Of a stretch of 64,000 nucleotides of DNA, positions 1-12,239 are shown piece by piece. This DNA comes from Delphinapterus leucas. Lineage: Eukaryota; Chordata; Mammalia; Artiodactyla; Monodontidae. The position numbers and the translations under genes are program-made. Each line of letters opens with the position of its first letter. Position 1 is the stretch's first letter. Location: positions 28,671,316 through 28,735,315 of the forward strand of contig NW_022098021.1 in assembly GCF_002288925.2 (NCBI RefSeq). Reading direction: 5' to 3'. The notes beneath the pieces were generated by a model. That model saw only the letters and a program-made list of their open reading frames with translations, was not told the DNA's origin and made no database searches.

Positions 1-400
1 GCTAACACATATATATGGAATTTAAGAAAAAAAAAATGTCATGAAGAACCTAGGGGTAAGGCAGGAATAAAGATGCAGACCTACTGGAGAACGGACTTGA
101 GGATATGAGGAGGGGAAATGGTGAGCTGTGACAGGGCGAGAGAGAGTCATGGACATATACACACTAACAAACGTAGTAAGGTAGATAGCTAGTTGGAAGC
201 AGCTGCATGGCACAAGGAGATCAGCTCGGTGCTTTGTGACAGCCTGGAGGGGTGGAATAGGGAGGGTGGGAGGGAGGGAGGCACAAGAGGGAAGAGATAT
301 GGGAACATTTGTATATGTATAACTGATTCACTTTGTTTTAAAGCAGAAACTAACACACCATTGTAAAGCAATTATAGCCCAATAAAGTTGTTAAAAAAAA
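1..400 (+). mobile_element. Young L1 3' end (cut by window edge)
   Basis: This is the 3' untranslated region of a LINE-1. It ends in an 'aataaagttgtt' poly(A) signal and a short A-tract at 393-400. The same 3' UTR is seen at 21390-21825, so both belong to one fairly recent L1 group. The left end lies outside the window, so length and target duplication cannot be judged. It abuts older L1 ORF2 sequence, into which it probably inserted. Confidence 0.85.
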
Positions 401-2375
401 TATCCATAGTACCTTAAAGCAGTCTACAGATTTAATGCAATCTTATCAAAATACCAATGGCATTTTTCACAGAACTAGAACAAATAATTCTAAAATTTGC
501 ATGGAACCACAGAAGATCACAAATAGCTAAAACAACCTTAAGAAAGAAGAACATAGCTGGAGGTATTACACTCCCTGGTTTCAAACTATGCTGCAAAGCT
601 ACAGTAATCAAAACAGTATGGTACTGGCACAAAAACAGGCATATAGCTCAATGGAAAAGCATATAGAGCCCAGAAGTAAACTCATAATTATAAGGTCAGT
701 TCATTTATGACAAAGGGGCTGTAAATTACACAGTGGCAAAAAGACAGTCTCTTCAAAAATTTGCAGCATGCAAAAGAATGAAAGTGGACAACTTTTTTTA
801 TTCCATATACAAAAATAAGCTCAAGATGGAGTAAAGACTTAAATGTAAGACCTGAAATTATAAAACTCCTAGAAGAAAACATAAGCAGCATGCTGTTTGA
901 CATTGGTCTTAACAATAATTTTTGGGTCTGTCTCCTCAGGCAAGGGTAACAAAATAAAAAATACACAAATGAGGCTACATCAAACTAAAAAAAAAAAAAT
1001 GTACAGGGAAGGAAACCATCAACAAAGGGAAAAGGCAACCTAGTAAATGGGAGAAGATATTTGCAATTGATATATCTGATGTGGGGTTAGTATCCAAAAT
1101 ATATGAAAAACTCACATAGCTCAATACCAAGAAAAACAAACAATTGAATAAAAAATGAGCAGAGGGGGCTTCCCTGGTGGCACAGTGGTTGAGTCTGCCT
1201 GCCAATGCAGGGGACACAGGTTCATGCCCTGGTACCGGAAGATCCCACATGCTGCAGAGCGGCTAGGCCCGTGAGCCATGGACGCTAAGCCTGCGTGTCT
1301 GGAGCCTGTGTTCGCAACAGGAGAGGCCAAAACAGTGAGAGGCCCGCGTACTTCAAAAAAGAAAAAAAATAAAAATGTAAAATAAAAAATGAGCAGAGTA
1401 CCTGAAAGACATTTTTCTTTTTCTTTTTTTAGGCATTTTCAAAGGAGATATACAAATGGCCAACAGACACAGGAAAAGCTGCTCAACATCACTAATCATC
1501 AGGGAAATGTAAATCAAAACCACAATGAGATATCACTTCACACCTGTCAAAATATCTATTGTAAAAAAGACAACAAATAACAAGTGCTGGTGAAGATATG
1601 AAAACAATGAAACCCTCCTGCACTGTTGGTGGGAATGCAAATCCATGAAACCACTATGGAAAACAGTATGAAGATTCCCCCCAAAGTTAAAAAAATAGAA
1701 CTACAATAAGATCCAGCAATTCTCTCTCTTCTGAGTACTTTTTCCAAGAAAACACAAACACTAATTTGAAAAGATATATGCACCCCTATGTTCATTGCAG
1801 CATTATTCACAATAGTCAAGGTTTGGAAACAACCTAAGTGCCCATGATGATGGATAAAGGAGATGTGGTATATTTATACAACTGAATATTAATCAGCCAT
1901 AAAAAACAATATAATCTTGCCATTTGGGACAACATGGATCTACCTGGAGGGTATTATGCTAAGTGGAATAAGTCAGACAAAGACAAATACCATACGACTT
2001 AACTTATATATGGAGTCTAAAGTACAACACAGAAGAATGAAACAAAACAGAAACAGATTCACGGATATCAAAAATGAATTGGTGGTCACCAGTGGGGAGA
2101 GGGTGGGGGCTGGGCAAATAGGTGAAAGGGATTAAGAGGTACAAATTTCTAGTTACAAAATGAATAAGTCACAAGGATGAAATGTACTTCATGGGGAATA
2201 CAGTCAAAAATATTTTAATAAACTTGTGTGGTGATACATGGAATCTAGACTTATTGTGGTGGTCATTTTGTAATGTATATAAATGTGGAATTGCTATGTT
2301 GTACACCTGAAACTAGTATAATATTGTGTGTCAGCTATACTTCAATTTTTTTAAAGGAAAATAAATTAATAAATG
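401..2375 (+). mobile_element. Older L1 fragment: ORF2 3' part and 3' UTR
   Basis: Degenerate LINE-1 in sense orientation. An open stretch at 457-666 translates to typical L1 ORF2 C-terminal half sequence, including '[18 protein letters not shown]', followed by frameshifts and stops. The homology continues to an L1-like 3' end near 2340-2375. It is interrupted by a CHR-2 SINE at 1165-1380. Endonuclease and reverse-transcriptase domains are absent, so it is a dead 5'-truncated copy. Confidence 0.85.
1165..1380 (+). mobile_element. CHR-2 type tRNA-derived SINE
   Basis: Full-length cetacean-type SINE starting 'ggggcttccctggtggcac' and ending in an A-rich tail. It is flanked by a perfect 18-bp target-site duplication, aataaaaaatgagcagag, at 1147-1164 and 1381-1398. 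The duplicated target is itself L1 sequence, so the SINE landed inside the older L1. The perfect duplication suggests a comparatively recent insertion. Confidence 0.95.
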
Positions 2376-3188
2376 CCTTTTTTTGTGTGAGGCTCTTTTT
2401 CTGAATGGAAAGGCAAAGAAAATGTAGATAATCAGATGTGTGATGCCTGAAAAGTAAAGTAAAGCATCTAAATCTTTAAAAGCTTTCAAATCATGATTAA
2501 TCACTCAAAGCAAATATAACTGTTTTTACTTGTGCCATTTCCTAATAGTTCAAATACACACACACAGAGCAAATGTATAATCACCATATCTTATTGTCAA
2601 ACATCATATTTTAAGCAAAATCCAATTACTTCATAAGCATCTTCATCCAGCTCAATAGTAGAATGCTGTCACATGTAAGTAGCAAAGAGCTGATTAGAAG
2701 CTACAACACTATTCTAGAAGTGGCAATCTCTTCAAATGATTTTTCTAGAACAGAAAAGCCTAAAGAAATGACACTACTAATTTTATGATGGATTTGCTGG
2801 CTAATAATAATTTATATTAAATATGCGTTTTAGTTTCCCTTCGTTTTTCATTCTAATGGAAAACATCATATACCATTTTACATGAGCAAATTGTCATGAG
2901 CAAGATTAATGTCCTTATTTCTGGAGTGTATATTCTAGAAGTTCACTTTTAAAAAGAAACTAATTTGATCACCTTGATTCATTTTATCATTTTCTTTTTT
3001 TTTTGTTATTTAATTCACAAAACAGAAAACATGGTGAAAATTTTATACTAATATACATTAGACATATAAAGTTTTTAAAATTTCATGAGATAAATGCATT
3101 AAGATAGTGTACATATAATAATAACTCTAGATAACAAGGAAGAAAAATCCTTACCCAACCGGAAAGTATAAGCAGAATTTCCATTGCT

Positions 3189-3270
3189 GAGAGAGGAAAA
3201 AAAAAAAAAAAAAAGGAGAGAGGAAGAGAGTAAAAGAGGAAGAAAAAGTGAGAGAAAGTTAGAAAAAGAG
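3189..3270. repeat. A-tract followed by GA-rich low-complexity
   Basis: A run of about 18 A residues is followed by an imperfect purine-only (GA/AAG) stretch. It could be the decayed tail of a sense retroelement or simple sequence. No element body is recognisable upstream. Confidence 0.7.
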
Positions 3271-4094
3271 ACTGTGTGGAGGAAGGAGCCAGCATCAATT
3301 TCCCAGGTAAAAACTTACATTTAGGTGAAGACTTTAAATATCTATTTGGATATCTATTATAGAGAGAGGATTACATTTGCAAAAAATAAACAACTGCAAC
3401 AACAAACACACACATTATCATTAATCTAACCTAAATTATACCCATTAGTTTTGGGTCATACACTTTTATAAAATTGAAATAAAATAAAAATAAAGTTAAT
3501 TGAGTATATCAAAATTAAAGTATAGCCAATGGTTCCTCAATAAAAATATGATAAAAATAGTTATTATTCCTTTAATAGTTTTGAAAGTTTTAAAACTTGG
3601 TATCTAAATAAATACAAGTCATTAATGAAGGACCTCAGTTACTAATAAACCAAAGTGGAGAGGTGGTCATTTACACTACCTCTAGGTACTCACTTCAACA
3701 GCACCTGAATTACCAAAATTGTTAAAATAATTTTATTGAAGATGAAATTGCAAGGAAAAGAGAAGAGATTCAGTAGCTTGACAATAATCCAACATTCAAA
3801 AATACAAATATAAATATTATATTGTTATAATTGTTCTATTTTATTAGTTATTTTTGTTGATCTCTTATATGCCTAATTTATAGATCAAACTTTATTGCAG
3901 GTATGTATGTATAGGAAAAAACACAGTATATATAGGGTTTGACATTCTCCATGGTGCCAGGCATCCACTGTAGTTCTCACAAAATATGCTCTACAGATAA
4001 GGGGGGACATTACATATATTTCAAAATACATGTGAAGAAATATTTTGTTGTTGAAAATGTTTCATACCAAAAAATTATTGTGCATATGATTTGT

Positions 4095-4180
4095 AATTAA
4101 ATAATATATTTATTATTTAATAAATAATTTAATAAATAAATACATAATATATATTATTAAATAAATAATAATTAAACAGT
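4095..4180. repeat. AT-rich low-complexity / palindromic tract
   Basis: The stretch contains only A and T apart from a few bases, with repeated 'tttaataaataa'-like units readable on both strands. It could form cruciforms but carries no other information I can name. Confidence 0.6.
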
Positions 4181-5055
4181 ACAAACAATTTTGTGAACCA
4201 TCTTCCCACTCAAAAGTGGTGTTATTTTGACTTAAAAATTTAGAAAATGCTAAAAGTTAGCCAATTATGTATGCACTCTTCCCACATCAAAATCTGTTTA
4301 AATGGTTCTCAAAGGGTGGTTTGTGGAAACTTGGTGATCCATGAGACCTTTCTGGAGGGTTTGTGGTGTCAAATATTTTTATTCTAATAATAAGATGCCT
4401 TTTTCAGTGTTTTGCAAACTATGCACAAAATTGCAGGTGACTTAGCACAAACTATGGAAATAAACTGTATTTAGTCATATTTATTTTATTCTGTACCACT
4501 ATGCATTCATTATAAGTAAAATGTGTTTTGCATATCTTTGAGGTGAAAGTAAAAATTACTAATTAAATAATAATTACAATTAAAATTATTGACCCTTTCT
4601 TATTCGTCTTTTTAGGATTCTATGTAGTAAAATGAAAAGTACACATATCACTTATACTGCTTTATTTAAGTGGAATTATTCTGTTGAGGAAAAATATTTG
4701 TGAGCTTAATTAAAAACTGAACTAAGTGACTCTTTTCCAAATATGATGTATATGTGAAAATTTGAACTGTCTTAAACATTTTTTAAGAAAATTAATGCTT
4801 CAAATGTGAGCTTTCCATCATCCCATTACATGAATTTTCTGCTGGGATTGGTGATGATATTAATCTTTGAGTTTTAATATTATATGCTAAAATGTGTCAA
4901 AATTTGAAAAAATTGTATCACTCTGTAAACCAATATTTTCCAAATGAGCAACGTATATTTGACAAAACCATAATAGGTAAAAGTTCCATTCAAGGTATAG
5001 AATAACACAATTGATATTAATAATTTTTGCATATAACTTTATAAGGGATATTAAT

Positions 5056-6814
5056 CATTAGCTTTCTTTTCAGGTAATGTATTTGGCTGTTATTTATATC
5101 AAGGTTATTGGCATTATAGAATTAATTATGTATATCCTCATATTCAATTTTCTGGAAGATTTTACATAGAATTATTATTTTTTCTTAAATGTTTTCAAAG
5201 AATTCATCAGAAAAGCAGCTGAGTTTACTTTTAAAAAGGTTTTAAACTAGAAATTCAGGCTATTCTGATGACTTTTTTTCTTAATTTAGCATTGGTAATT
5301 TGTGTGTTTAAAGCAATTTGTCCATTTAAACTGTGGGGTCAAGATTACTAGCATAAATTTATTAATAACATTCCCTGATTATATATTTAATAACTGTAGG
5401 ATTCAGTGATTTCCCTTAATTCCTGATATTGGTAATTTGTGTCTTTTCTCTTTCTTTTCTAGATCAAACTAGATAGAGTTTTATCAATTTTATTGATCTT
5501 AGAAATACAGATTTGATTTGATTTTCTTTATAGTTTTTCAATTTTCTGTTTCAGATTTTTCTATTTTGTATTTATTGTTTTCTTTCTTCTTTTTACTTTG
5601 GTTTAATTTTCTCTTCTTCTTCTACTTTCTTATGGTAGAAACCTAGGCAATTGATTTGGGAACTTTCTTCTTTTCAATATTGGTATGTAGTGTTATAAAT
5701 TTCCCTCCATGTAGTTTACTAGCTCTATTGCCCACAATTTTAATATGTTTTGTTTTCATTTACACTTTCAGAATATTTCTAATTTCCCTTTTGACATCTT
5801 TTTTGACTCATGGGTTGTTTAAGTGTGTTTTTGTATGTGGTGTTTTGGTGTCTGTTTCTATTGACTGATTTTCTCCTTAAAGGGCATTTTTTCTGTTTTT
5901 TTGCATACCTTCTGAGCTTTAATAGAATGCCAGCCATTATAATTTTTTTTTTTTTTTACGATACGCGGGCCTCTCACCTCAGCAGTCATGGCTAATAGGT
6001 CTAGCCGCTCCACGGCATGTGGAATCTTCCCGGACCGGGTTAAGAACCTGCATCCCCTGCAGCGGCAGGCGGACTCTCAACCACTGTGCCACCAGGGAAG
6101 CCCCAGCCATTATAATTTATAACTTGTTGGAGGCTGGTTATTTTTATGTTCCTTTACATGTTCTTGAGATTGTGTGGGATGCAGTTAAGTAACTTAAAAA
6201 CTTTAGTCTTATCAATATTTGCTTTTACTTTTTGTTAGATTGGACCAGAACAGCTTTTCATCTAAGGCCAATTCCCTTTCATTCTTAAGGCAATAGCATA
6301 CTGAATACTTTAACCAATGCCCCATGTAGTGTGATATTTTACACTTTGACTGATGGCACACAAACAATTCTGGGCCTTGTGTGAACTCCTGAGATTTTTC
6401 TGCCTGCTAATCTCCCGTGAGCCTTTCCCAGGCTCAGGAATTATCCTCATATGAATTTTCTCGTCTGTATTCTGTAAAGACTCTAGGGAACCCTCAGCAG
6501 ATGTCTGGTACTCTTTCCCTGTGTAGCTTTCTCTTCTTTGGTACTCTGCTTTATGGGGGAAGTCTTCTCAGACAGCAAGCTTGTGTAGGCAGTGAGTTGC
6601 CTTGTTTGTTTCCATTCTCTCAAAGATCACTGTCTTCTGCTGCCTCTTTTCAAATGCATGAAAACTTGTTTTATACTAAATGCGATCTTAGTGAAACAGA
6701 GTGATATATTGTATTTTGCAACTAATCCTGAAAAAAATATAAAAACAAAAGCTGTTTGTCTATTTTCTGTGTATTTGCAAGGAAGAATACCACCCTGCTT
6801 GTCTGTTTGGGTGT
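5056..6814 (-). mobile_element. Old L1 (L1M-type) fragment, antisense
   Basis: On the minus strand this resembles old mammalian L1 ORF2. Recognisable pieces are the 'attggtaatttgtgtcttttctct' neighbourhood near 5430-5460, antisense to an ORF2 segment, and the 'catgggttgtttaagtgtg' segment near 5810. It sits inside the Charlie transposon and is interrupted by a CHR-2 SINE (5946-6102). Boundaries are approximate and divergence is high. The part from about 6120 to 6814 is assigned more weakly and could be a second old element. Confidence 0.65.
5946..6102 (-). mobile_element. CHR-2 SINE, antisense, internally deleted
   Basis: Antisense CHR-2 with a T-rich head (the A-tail) on the left and 'ccaccagggaagcc' on the right. 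It is flanked by a perfect 16-bp duplication, ccagccattataattt, at 5930-5945 and 6103-6118. Compared with full copies in this window, roughly 50 bp are missing after 'gggcctctcac', with 'ctca' as a plausible microhomology at the join. Confidence 0.9.
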
Positions 6815-7251
6815 ATTAACAAAGAATATTCACAATTTGCTAAAGAGCCTGTTGGAATACTGCTGTCCTTTCAGTAAAAGACCACATTTCCCCCCATACT
6901 TCAACCAAAACAACAAACCTTAGCAGATTGACTCCAAAGGCAGAAAGAATAATTCAGATATCTTTTATCAAGCTAGATATTTTTTTTTAAAGGGAAGAAT
7001 GTAAAACAATTCCACTCATCACTATTCTGGGGAGAAAATATATTTTAATCTGCCAGTTTTGTGAGTATAATGGGTTTAGTATTTTTTGTAATAATTTCAC
7101 AAATAAATAATTTTAAATATAATATTTTAATCACTAATGTGGTAGATATTATTGCCCATAAACTAAATGAACAATATATCTTCAGGTTTCCAAGTATTAA
7201 AAGAAGTTAAATATTCCTATAACCAAGATTTTGAGAATTATTGATCTATTT

Positions 7252-8777
7252 TATTTTCTTAGACATAATTATCATTTTTACTTGTTTGAAGCAAACTCAT
7301 GACACTAATTTTCTGTATGGTGTTTTCTTTTTTTTTTTTTTGTTCTCAATGTAAATGTGTTAAACATTAGGTTCAACTAAAAACAAAATTATATGAGAAT
7401 TGTGTTAGTGCCAATATTTGAAGATATTTGCTCATTCTTTAAGTAAATGATTCAACGAAACGGCTAAAAATCATATGAGACAGAAACATTTGTGTAATTT
7501 ATCCCTTGGGCTACTAAAATGGCTTCTTGTCAGTTAGGTTGTGTGTGTGGAATATGAGGGTGTGGTGAGAGAGTTGTACAGGGAATCCCACTCATTCATA
7601 CCTATCCTGAAAAACTCAGGGTTCTGCTTGTGTTTGAGACAGTTAGAGACACCTATACATGACACCTATAACACCGTCTCTTTCTGAGCTTTATGTAAAA
7701 GCATCATAAAGGGGATACCCACTCACGACAAATGCTCAGGGGCCTGCACAAATCTTTATACCGCTTAAAAGACCTGGCAATAGAATGTGGAACCATGACT
7801 CTATTCTTATTCCTAAGAGCATTGCAATTTATCACTCTCCTATCTGTACTTCTTCAGGAAAGAAATATACAAATTTCACCTTAGAGGAATTAGCTGAGCT
7901 GCTTTCTGTGCATCTGTAATATATGCATGCATTCTGACTCTACAGTTTTATTAGTGTACATCATGAACAGTCATTTCTTTATTTCTTAGTCTTCTACATC
8001 TTCCACTCAAAAAAGACATTTAAAAGTCACCTAAAACGGCCATGGGTCCCTTGAGACTAGTAAATCTCTACTCCTTAACTGATTTGTTACAACGTTAAAA
8101 TCTTTTCCTGACATGCCTAATACTCTATATAAGAAAATTTTGTCCTTTTTTAAAAGTCTTCCATCAGGATGAGGATTTAGGTTGTATTAATTTAAAATAT
8201 ACCAAAACTTGATGCCATCTAAGATTTTTTAAAAATTGATTAGCTGTATATTAAATTTCTATAATGTAATTGCATATGATAAAATCATTTGTATCTTTGG
8301 TGAAAATGGTCTTAATTTATTGGCTTTACAAGAAAATCTAGTTACTGTTTAATTATTCTTTTCCTTGCTATTACAATCTTAGAAACTCATGCAAAGATAC
8401 CATTTTCTAAATGTTAAATGAATCAAAAATATTTCTTGCAATGAGAAATGTAAATCAACTTAAGCAGTATTTTTAATCCCCTAAATATAAATTAATATAT
8501 CTACTGTAAATAGCATAGAAGAACATGTTAAAAATGTATTGCTTAACGTATTTTACCTTTAGTTTTATGGGAGTACCATACACAAATTTCTCTTTGTGTG
8601 TATATGTGTTGTATGTTTAGGTAGATAGGTTGGTAGATATTCAGTCAACTCAACTCACCTAACCATAACTTCATGAGAAAAGGACAGAAATTATGTATTA
8701 TAACACTTGTATCCTTTATATCACTAACCAACATATACTGTAAATAGTAGATGATTTGATTGATTATAAGAATAATA
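7252..8777. other. Unclassified non-coding DNA
   Basis: Mixed-composition DNA with no recognised gene or repeat. A T-run at 7328-7341 and a slightly GC-richer part at 7500-7830 are the only visible features. No reading frame here looks coding. Confidence 0.5.
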
Positions 8778-8986
8778 GGGCTTCCCTGGTGGCACAGTGG
8801 TTGAGAGTCCACCTGCCGATGCAGGGGACACAGGTTTGTGCCCCGGTCTGGGAAGTTCCCACATGCCGTGGAGCGGCTGGGCCCGTGAGCCATGGTCACT
8901 GAGCCTGCTCATCTGGAGCCTGTGCTCCACAACGGGAAAGGCCACAGCAGTGAGAGGCCCGCTTACCACAAAAAAAAAAAAAAAAA
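8778..8986 (+). mobile_element. CHR-2 SINE
   Basis: Full-length sense copy from 'gggcttccctggtggcac' to a run of about 17 A residues. The B-box-like 'caggtttgtgcccc' is intact apart from a decayed CpG. I could not define a clean target duplication. Confidence 0.92.
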
Positions 8987-9010
8987 TGATAAACTTATTA
9001 ATACATTTTA

Positions 9011-9354
9011 AAAATAAATGTGTTTAGTTTTGGCTGCATTGGGTCTTCTTTGCTGTGCGCAGGCTTTCTCTAGTTTTGGCAAATGGGGGTTACTCTTTGT
9101 TGTGGTGTGTGGGCTTCTCATTGTGGTGGCTTCTCTTGTTGCAGAGCATGGGCTCTAGGCTCACAAGCTTCAGTAGTTGTGGCATGTGGGCTCAGTAGTT
9201 GTGGCTCGCAAGCTCTAGAGCACAGGTTCAGTAGTTGTGGCACACAGGCTTAGTTGCTCCGCAGCATGTGCGATCTTCCCGGACCAAGGATCAAACCCAT
9301 GTCCCCTGCATTGACGGGCAAATTCTTAACCACTGTGCCACCAGGCATGTCCCC
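9011..9354 (-). mobile_element. CHR-1 type SINE, antisense, full length
   Basis: A longer relative of CHR-2 that includes the region of repeated 'agtagttgtggc' units and the 3' part 'gttttggctgcattgggtc'. It is flanked by a perfect 15-bp target duplication, tattaatacatttta, at 8996-9010 and 9355-9369. It lies tail-to-tail with the CHR-2 copy ending at 8986. Confidence 0.92.
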
Positions 9355-9369
9355 TATTAATACATTTTA

Positions 9370-10479
9370 ATTTTACTCGAGTTTCCTAACTATAAGATTG
9401 AAGATTTCATATATGGATAAGCTAGAACCATTGCTCCCTTCCAAAATTTAGAATTTTTATACATTTAGAATGTTTTGATTACATTTATATTACTTTTACT
9501 AGGAAAAAAACAAGAAATATAAAAAAATATTAAAGATAGTAAAATACTTGTCTGTTATGAAAAATATATATTATTTTCCCATCCAAAAATGTATTGAAAC
9601 ATAATAAAATTTTGAATAGAGTCTCTGCGAAAGTGGCAGTCTAGAAACCATAAAACCTCTCCCAAGACAAGTGACTAAAAAAGTACAATAAACATCTGTT
9701 TCAATGCACAAACGTGAATAAATAAATACATTTCCAGGAAATGTTAACAAAGAAATTAACAAAGAAAGAAGTGAAAATGAGAGCAGGAACATATGTACAA
9801 TCACTTCTAATATGATTTACATAAAACAAAATAGATGAAGGAGGCAATGTGCAAAAGGTAATGACTACAAATTTCTCAGAATTGATGAAAACAAGAATCC
9901 TTAGATACTGAAATAAACACACCTAAGCAGGATAAATAAAATGTAACTCACAAACACATAATAATACACATGTTAAAAAAAAAAAAACCTAAGGAGTCAT
10001 AAATTAAACTATACATATATATATTAAGCTGATCAAATTTTCAACAAAAAAAATAGATTTGCAGATGATTTCATATTAGCAAAAATAGACATCACAAAAT
10101 AATTGGATATCATTAAATATTGAGAAAATATTATTTGTCCATATGAATGAAATATCATTACATTTATAATGAAATCCAGATCAAGTTACTTCCTCCTCAT
10201 TTTTTATTGAGACGAAATTATTCTGACATCAATGATCATGTCTACAAAGTGTATATCTGTGCTATACTATATATGTATTTACCCATAAAATGTTTGTTTC
10301 TTCATGCATATATCCTTTGGCATTTTTCATTATTTATTGTTAAAATCTATCCCATCCACATATATGGGATGTAATATTTATATGTTATATGTAATGTTTA
10401 TATTTATATGTTAATAGAGCAACTTGTTCTATATACATTACTATTGATAAAGTTTTATAAATTTATGAATAGTATTCTC
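9370..10479. other. AT-rich DNA, possible very old L1 remnants
   Basis: The part at 9600-9990 faintly resembles a sense L1 5' region, with wording such as 'gaatccttagatactgaaataaacac', but I cannot support a firm call. The rest is AT-rich with no recognised feature. Confidence 0.35.
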
Positions 10480-11285
10480 ACAAGTGTTTAGTAGATTTAT
10501 TCCCCATACTTAACAGTTTGTTCCCTTCTGAAATGGCTTCCTTAAATTATATTTTCCAAATTGTTGTTGCTAATGTATAAGAATGCTATTGATACACATA
10601 TCACACACACACACACAGAAACATATATGAAACTAGCCCAAATTTGTTATTATAATCAATTCTCTGTAAATATATTCTTTCTTGATAAATTATATCATGT
10701 GAAAACAATAGTTTGTTTCTTCCCTTTTATATCCTCATATAATGTATTATTTTCTTTTCTAATTTGCCTCACTAGAATTTTCCCAATTAAATTAAAATGA
10801 AAAGCATTTGTCATTTCCCTTATTTTAAATATAATAATTCTATATTTCTTAAATATTATTTTCAGTAAGTTTTTGGTGAACAAACTTTATCAGATTAAAG
10901 CAGACCTCCTCTATTACTGGGCTGCAAAGATATATTATGAATAGACAAATTTTATAAAATTCACTTTTAGCATTAATTGAAATAATTTAAAGCTATTCCT
11001 ATTTTAATCTGTGAATGTTATAAATTACTTTGATAAATATTTTTATTGATAAACCTTATGCTTCTGGGATAAACATAATTTGTTTATTGTATACCATTGT
11101 AGACTTTGTTGCTTAAAATTTTACTTTGATAGTCATCTATGGTTTTTCTTACCTGTGCTATCCTCATTTAATTTATTAAAAAGTAATTCTAGTTTCATAA
11201 GGTGATTTAGAAAGTCTCTCTCCTTTCTAAAATAATGGAAATTATCTTTTTCTGGATTTATTTTTAGAATCCTCTTTTAAAACAA
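10480..11285 (-). mobile_element. Old L1 ORF2 fragment, antisense
   Basis: On the minus strand the order of recognisable L1 ORF2 landmarks is correct. The 'gttgctaatgtataagaatgctattg' piece (near 10560-10590) and the 'aaaccttatgcttctgggataaac' piece (near 11050) match the antisense of the reverse-transcriptase region. Divergence is high and no frame is open. An ACAC run lies at 10602-10617. Confidence 0.6.
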
Positions 11286-12239
11286 TCTGAGCTCTTTGTG
11301 TGTGTGTATGTGTGTATGTTACTTGCACAATATGTTTTTGTTTTGGAGTGGGAAGACACATTTTTCTCTTTACATACCAAAAAACTGTACATAATTAGTG
11401 TACACAACTTGATGAGTTTGGAGTTAAGTATACACCTATGAAGGTATCACCACAAATCTGTGCCATAAACCTGTCCATCACCTCCAAAAGATTCTTCCTG
11501 TCATTTTTAACCTAACACTTCCGATATCACTTTCAGTACTCTACATCTTCTTGAAATAATTTTTCTAATATATATATTGTTTCTATAGAAATTATTCATT
11601 GCATTTTCTTTCACATTTATCATGGCATATAGCTGTCAATAGCCTTCATATATATTTTTAAATTGCTATTTTCTCTGTAATTGCATCCTCTTTCTCAGTC
11701 CTGACTTTACTTGGATGGTGTCCCTTTTTTTTTTTTTGGTGAACAATATTTCCAATTTTATTTTATACATGCTTGCTTTTGGTTAAATAAATTTATTGGA
11801 TTGCTACTTTAATATTATTTCACTAATTTATGCACTTTTGGGGATACTTTCTTTCAGCTACTTCCAGGTACAGGTACTTGGTTAAACTTTTTCAAGTTTC
11901 CCCATGTGGATAATGATTTTCTTTTTCTTTTACATTTTTTCTTTCCTAAGATATGCGTAGAGATAATATAATTTCCATTTATATATTTATTGGCATCTCA
12001 CAAAATGATGAAGTTTCCTCTTTTAGCAATGAATAAAGCTTAAAATGTGATTGGAGGTATTGTAATAGTAAAATCAACTGATCTTACTGTGTCCTGTAGA
12101 TGCCAAGAAAGTATGAGACTCCCCAGAAGGGAGATAGGAAGGGGATTTTTCACACTTACGTGAAAATATATTTACTTTTCCCTTTACCTTAAATAATATT
12201 TTAGCAGTTATTTCCTTCTGCATTTTAAAGATAGAGATA
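11286..12239. other. Unclassified DNA with possible old L1 piece
   Basis: A short TG-rich run (11297-11320) is followed by sequence at 11370-11520 containing 'tacacctatgaaggtatcacc', a wording common in old L1-associated repeats. I cannot assign a family. The rest to 12239 shows T-rich patches only. Confidence 0.35.

Larger units (their letters stand above)
2376..4291. other. Unclassified AT-rich DNA
   Basis: I recognise no gene or repeat family here. It holds a purine-rich low-complexity tract (3189-3270) and an AT-rich palindromic run of TAATAAAT-like units (4095-4180). Short frames have no coding signature. Confidence 0.5.
4300..7243 (+). mobile_element. hAT-Charlie type DNA transposon, split by an L1
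   Basis: The left part (4300 to about 5055) begins with the terminal motif 'aaatggttctcaaag'. The right part (about 6815 to 7243) ends 'gattttgagaattattg', its degenerate inverted partner. Flanks carry an 8-bp target duplication with one mismatch: atctgttt at 4292-4299 and atctattt at 7244-7251, the length expected for hAT elements. Sequence at 6821-6995 resembles the C-terminal transposase region of Charlie elements as I recall it, but is broken by stops and frameshifts. The middle is displaced by an antisense L1 (about 5056-6814). This is an ancient, non-autonomous relic. Confidence 0.75.

Noticed and set aside
8778..8860. tRNA-like head of CHR SINEs
   Set aside because: The A/B-box-like motifs are the internal polymerase III promoter of the SINE. 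There is no complete cloverleaf, so these are not tRNA genes.
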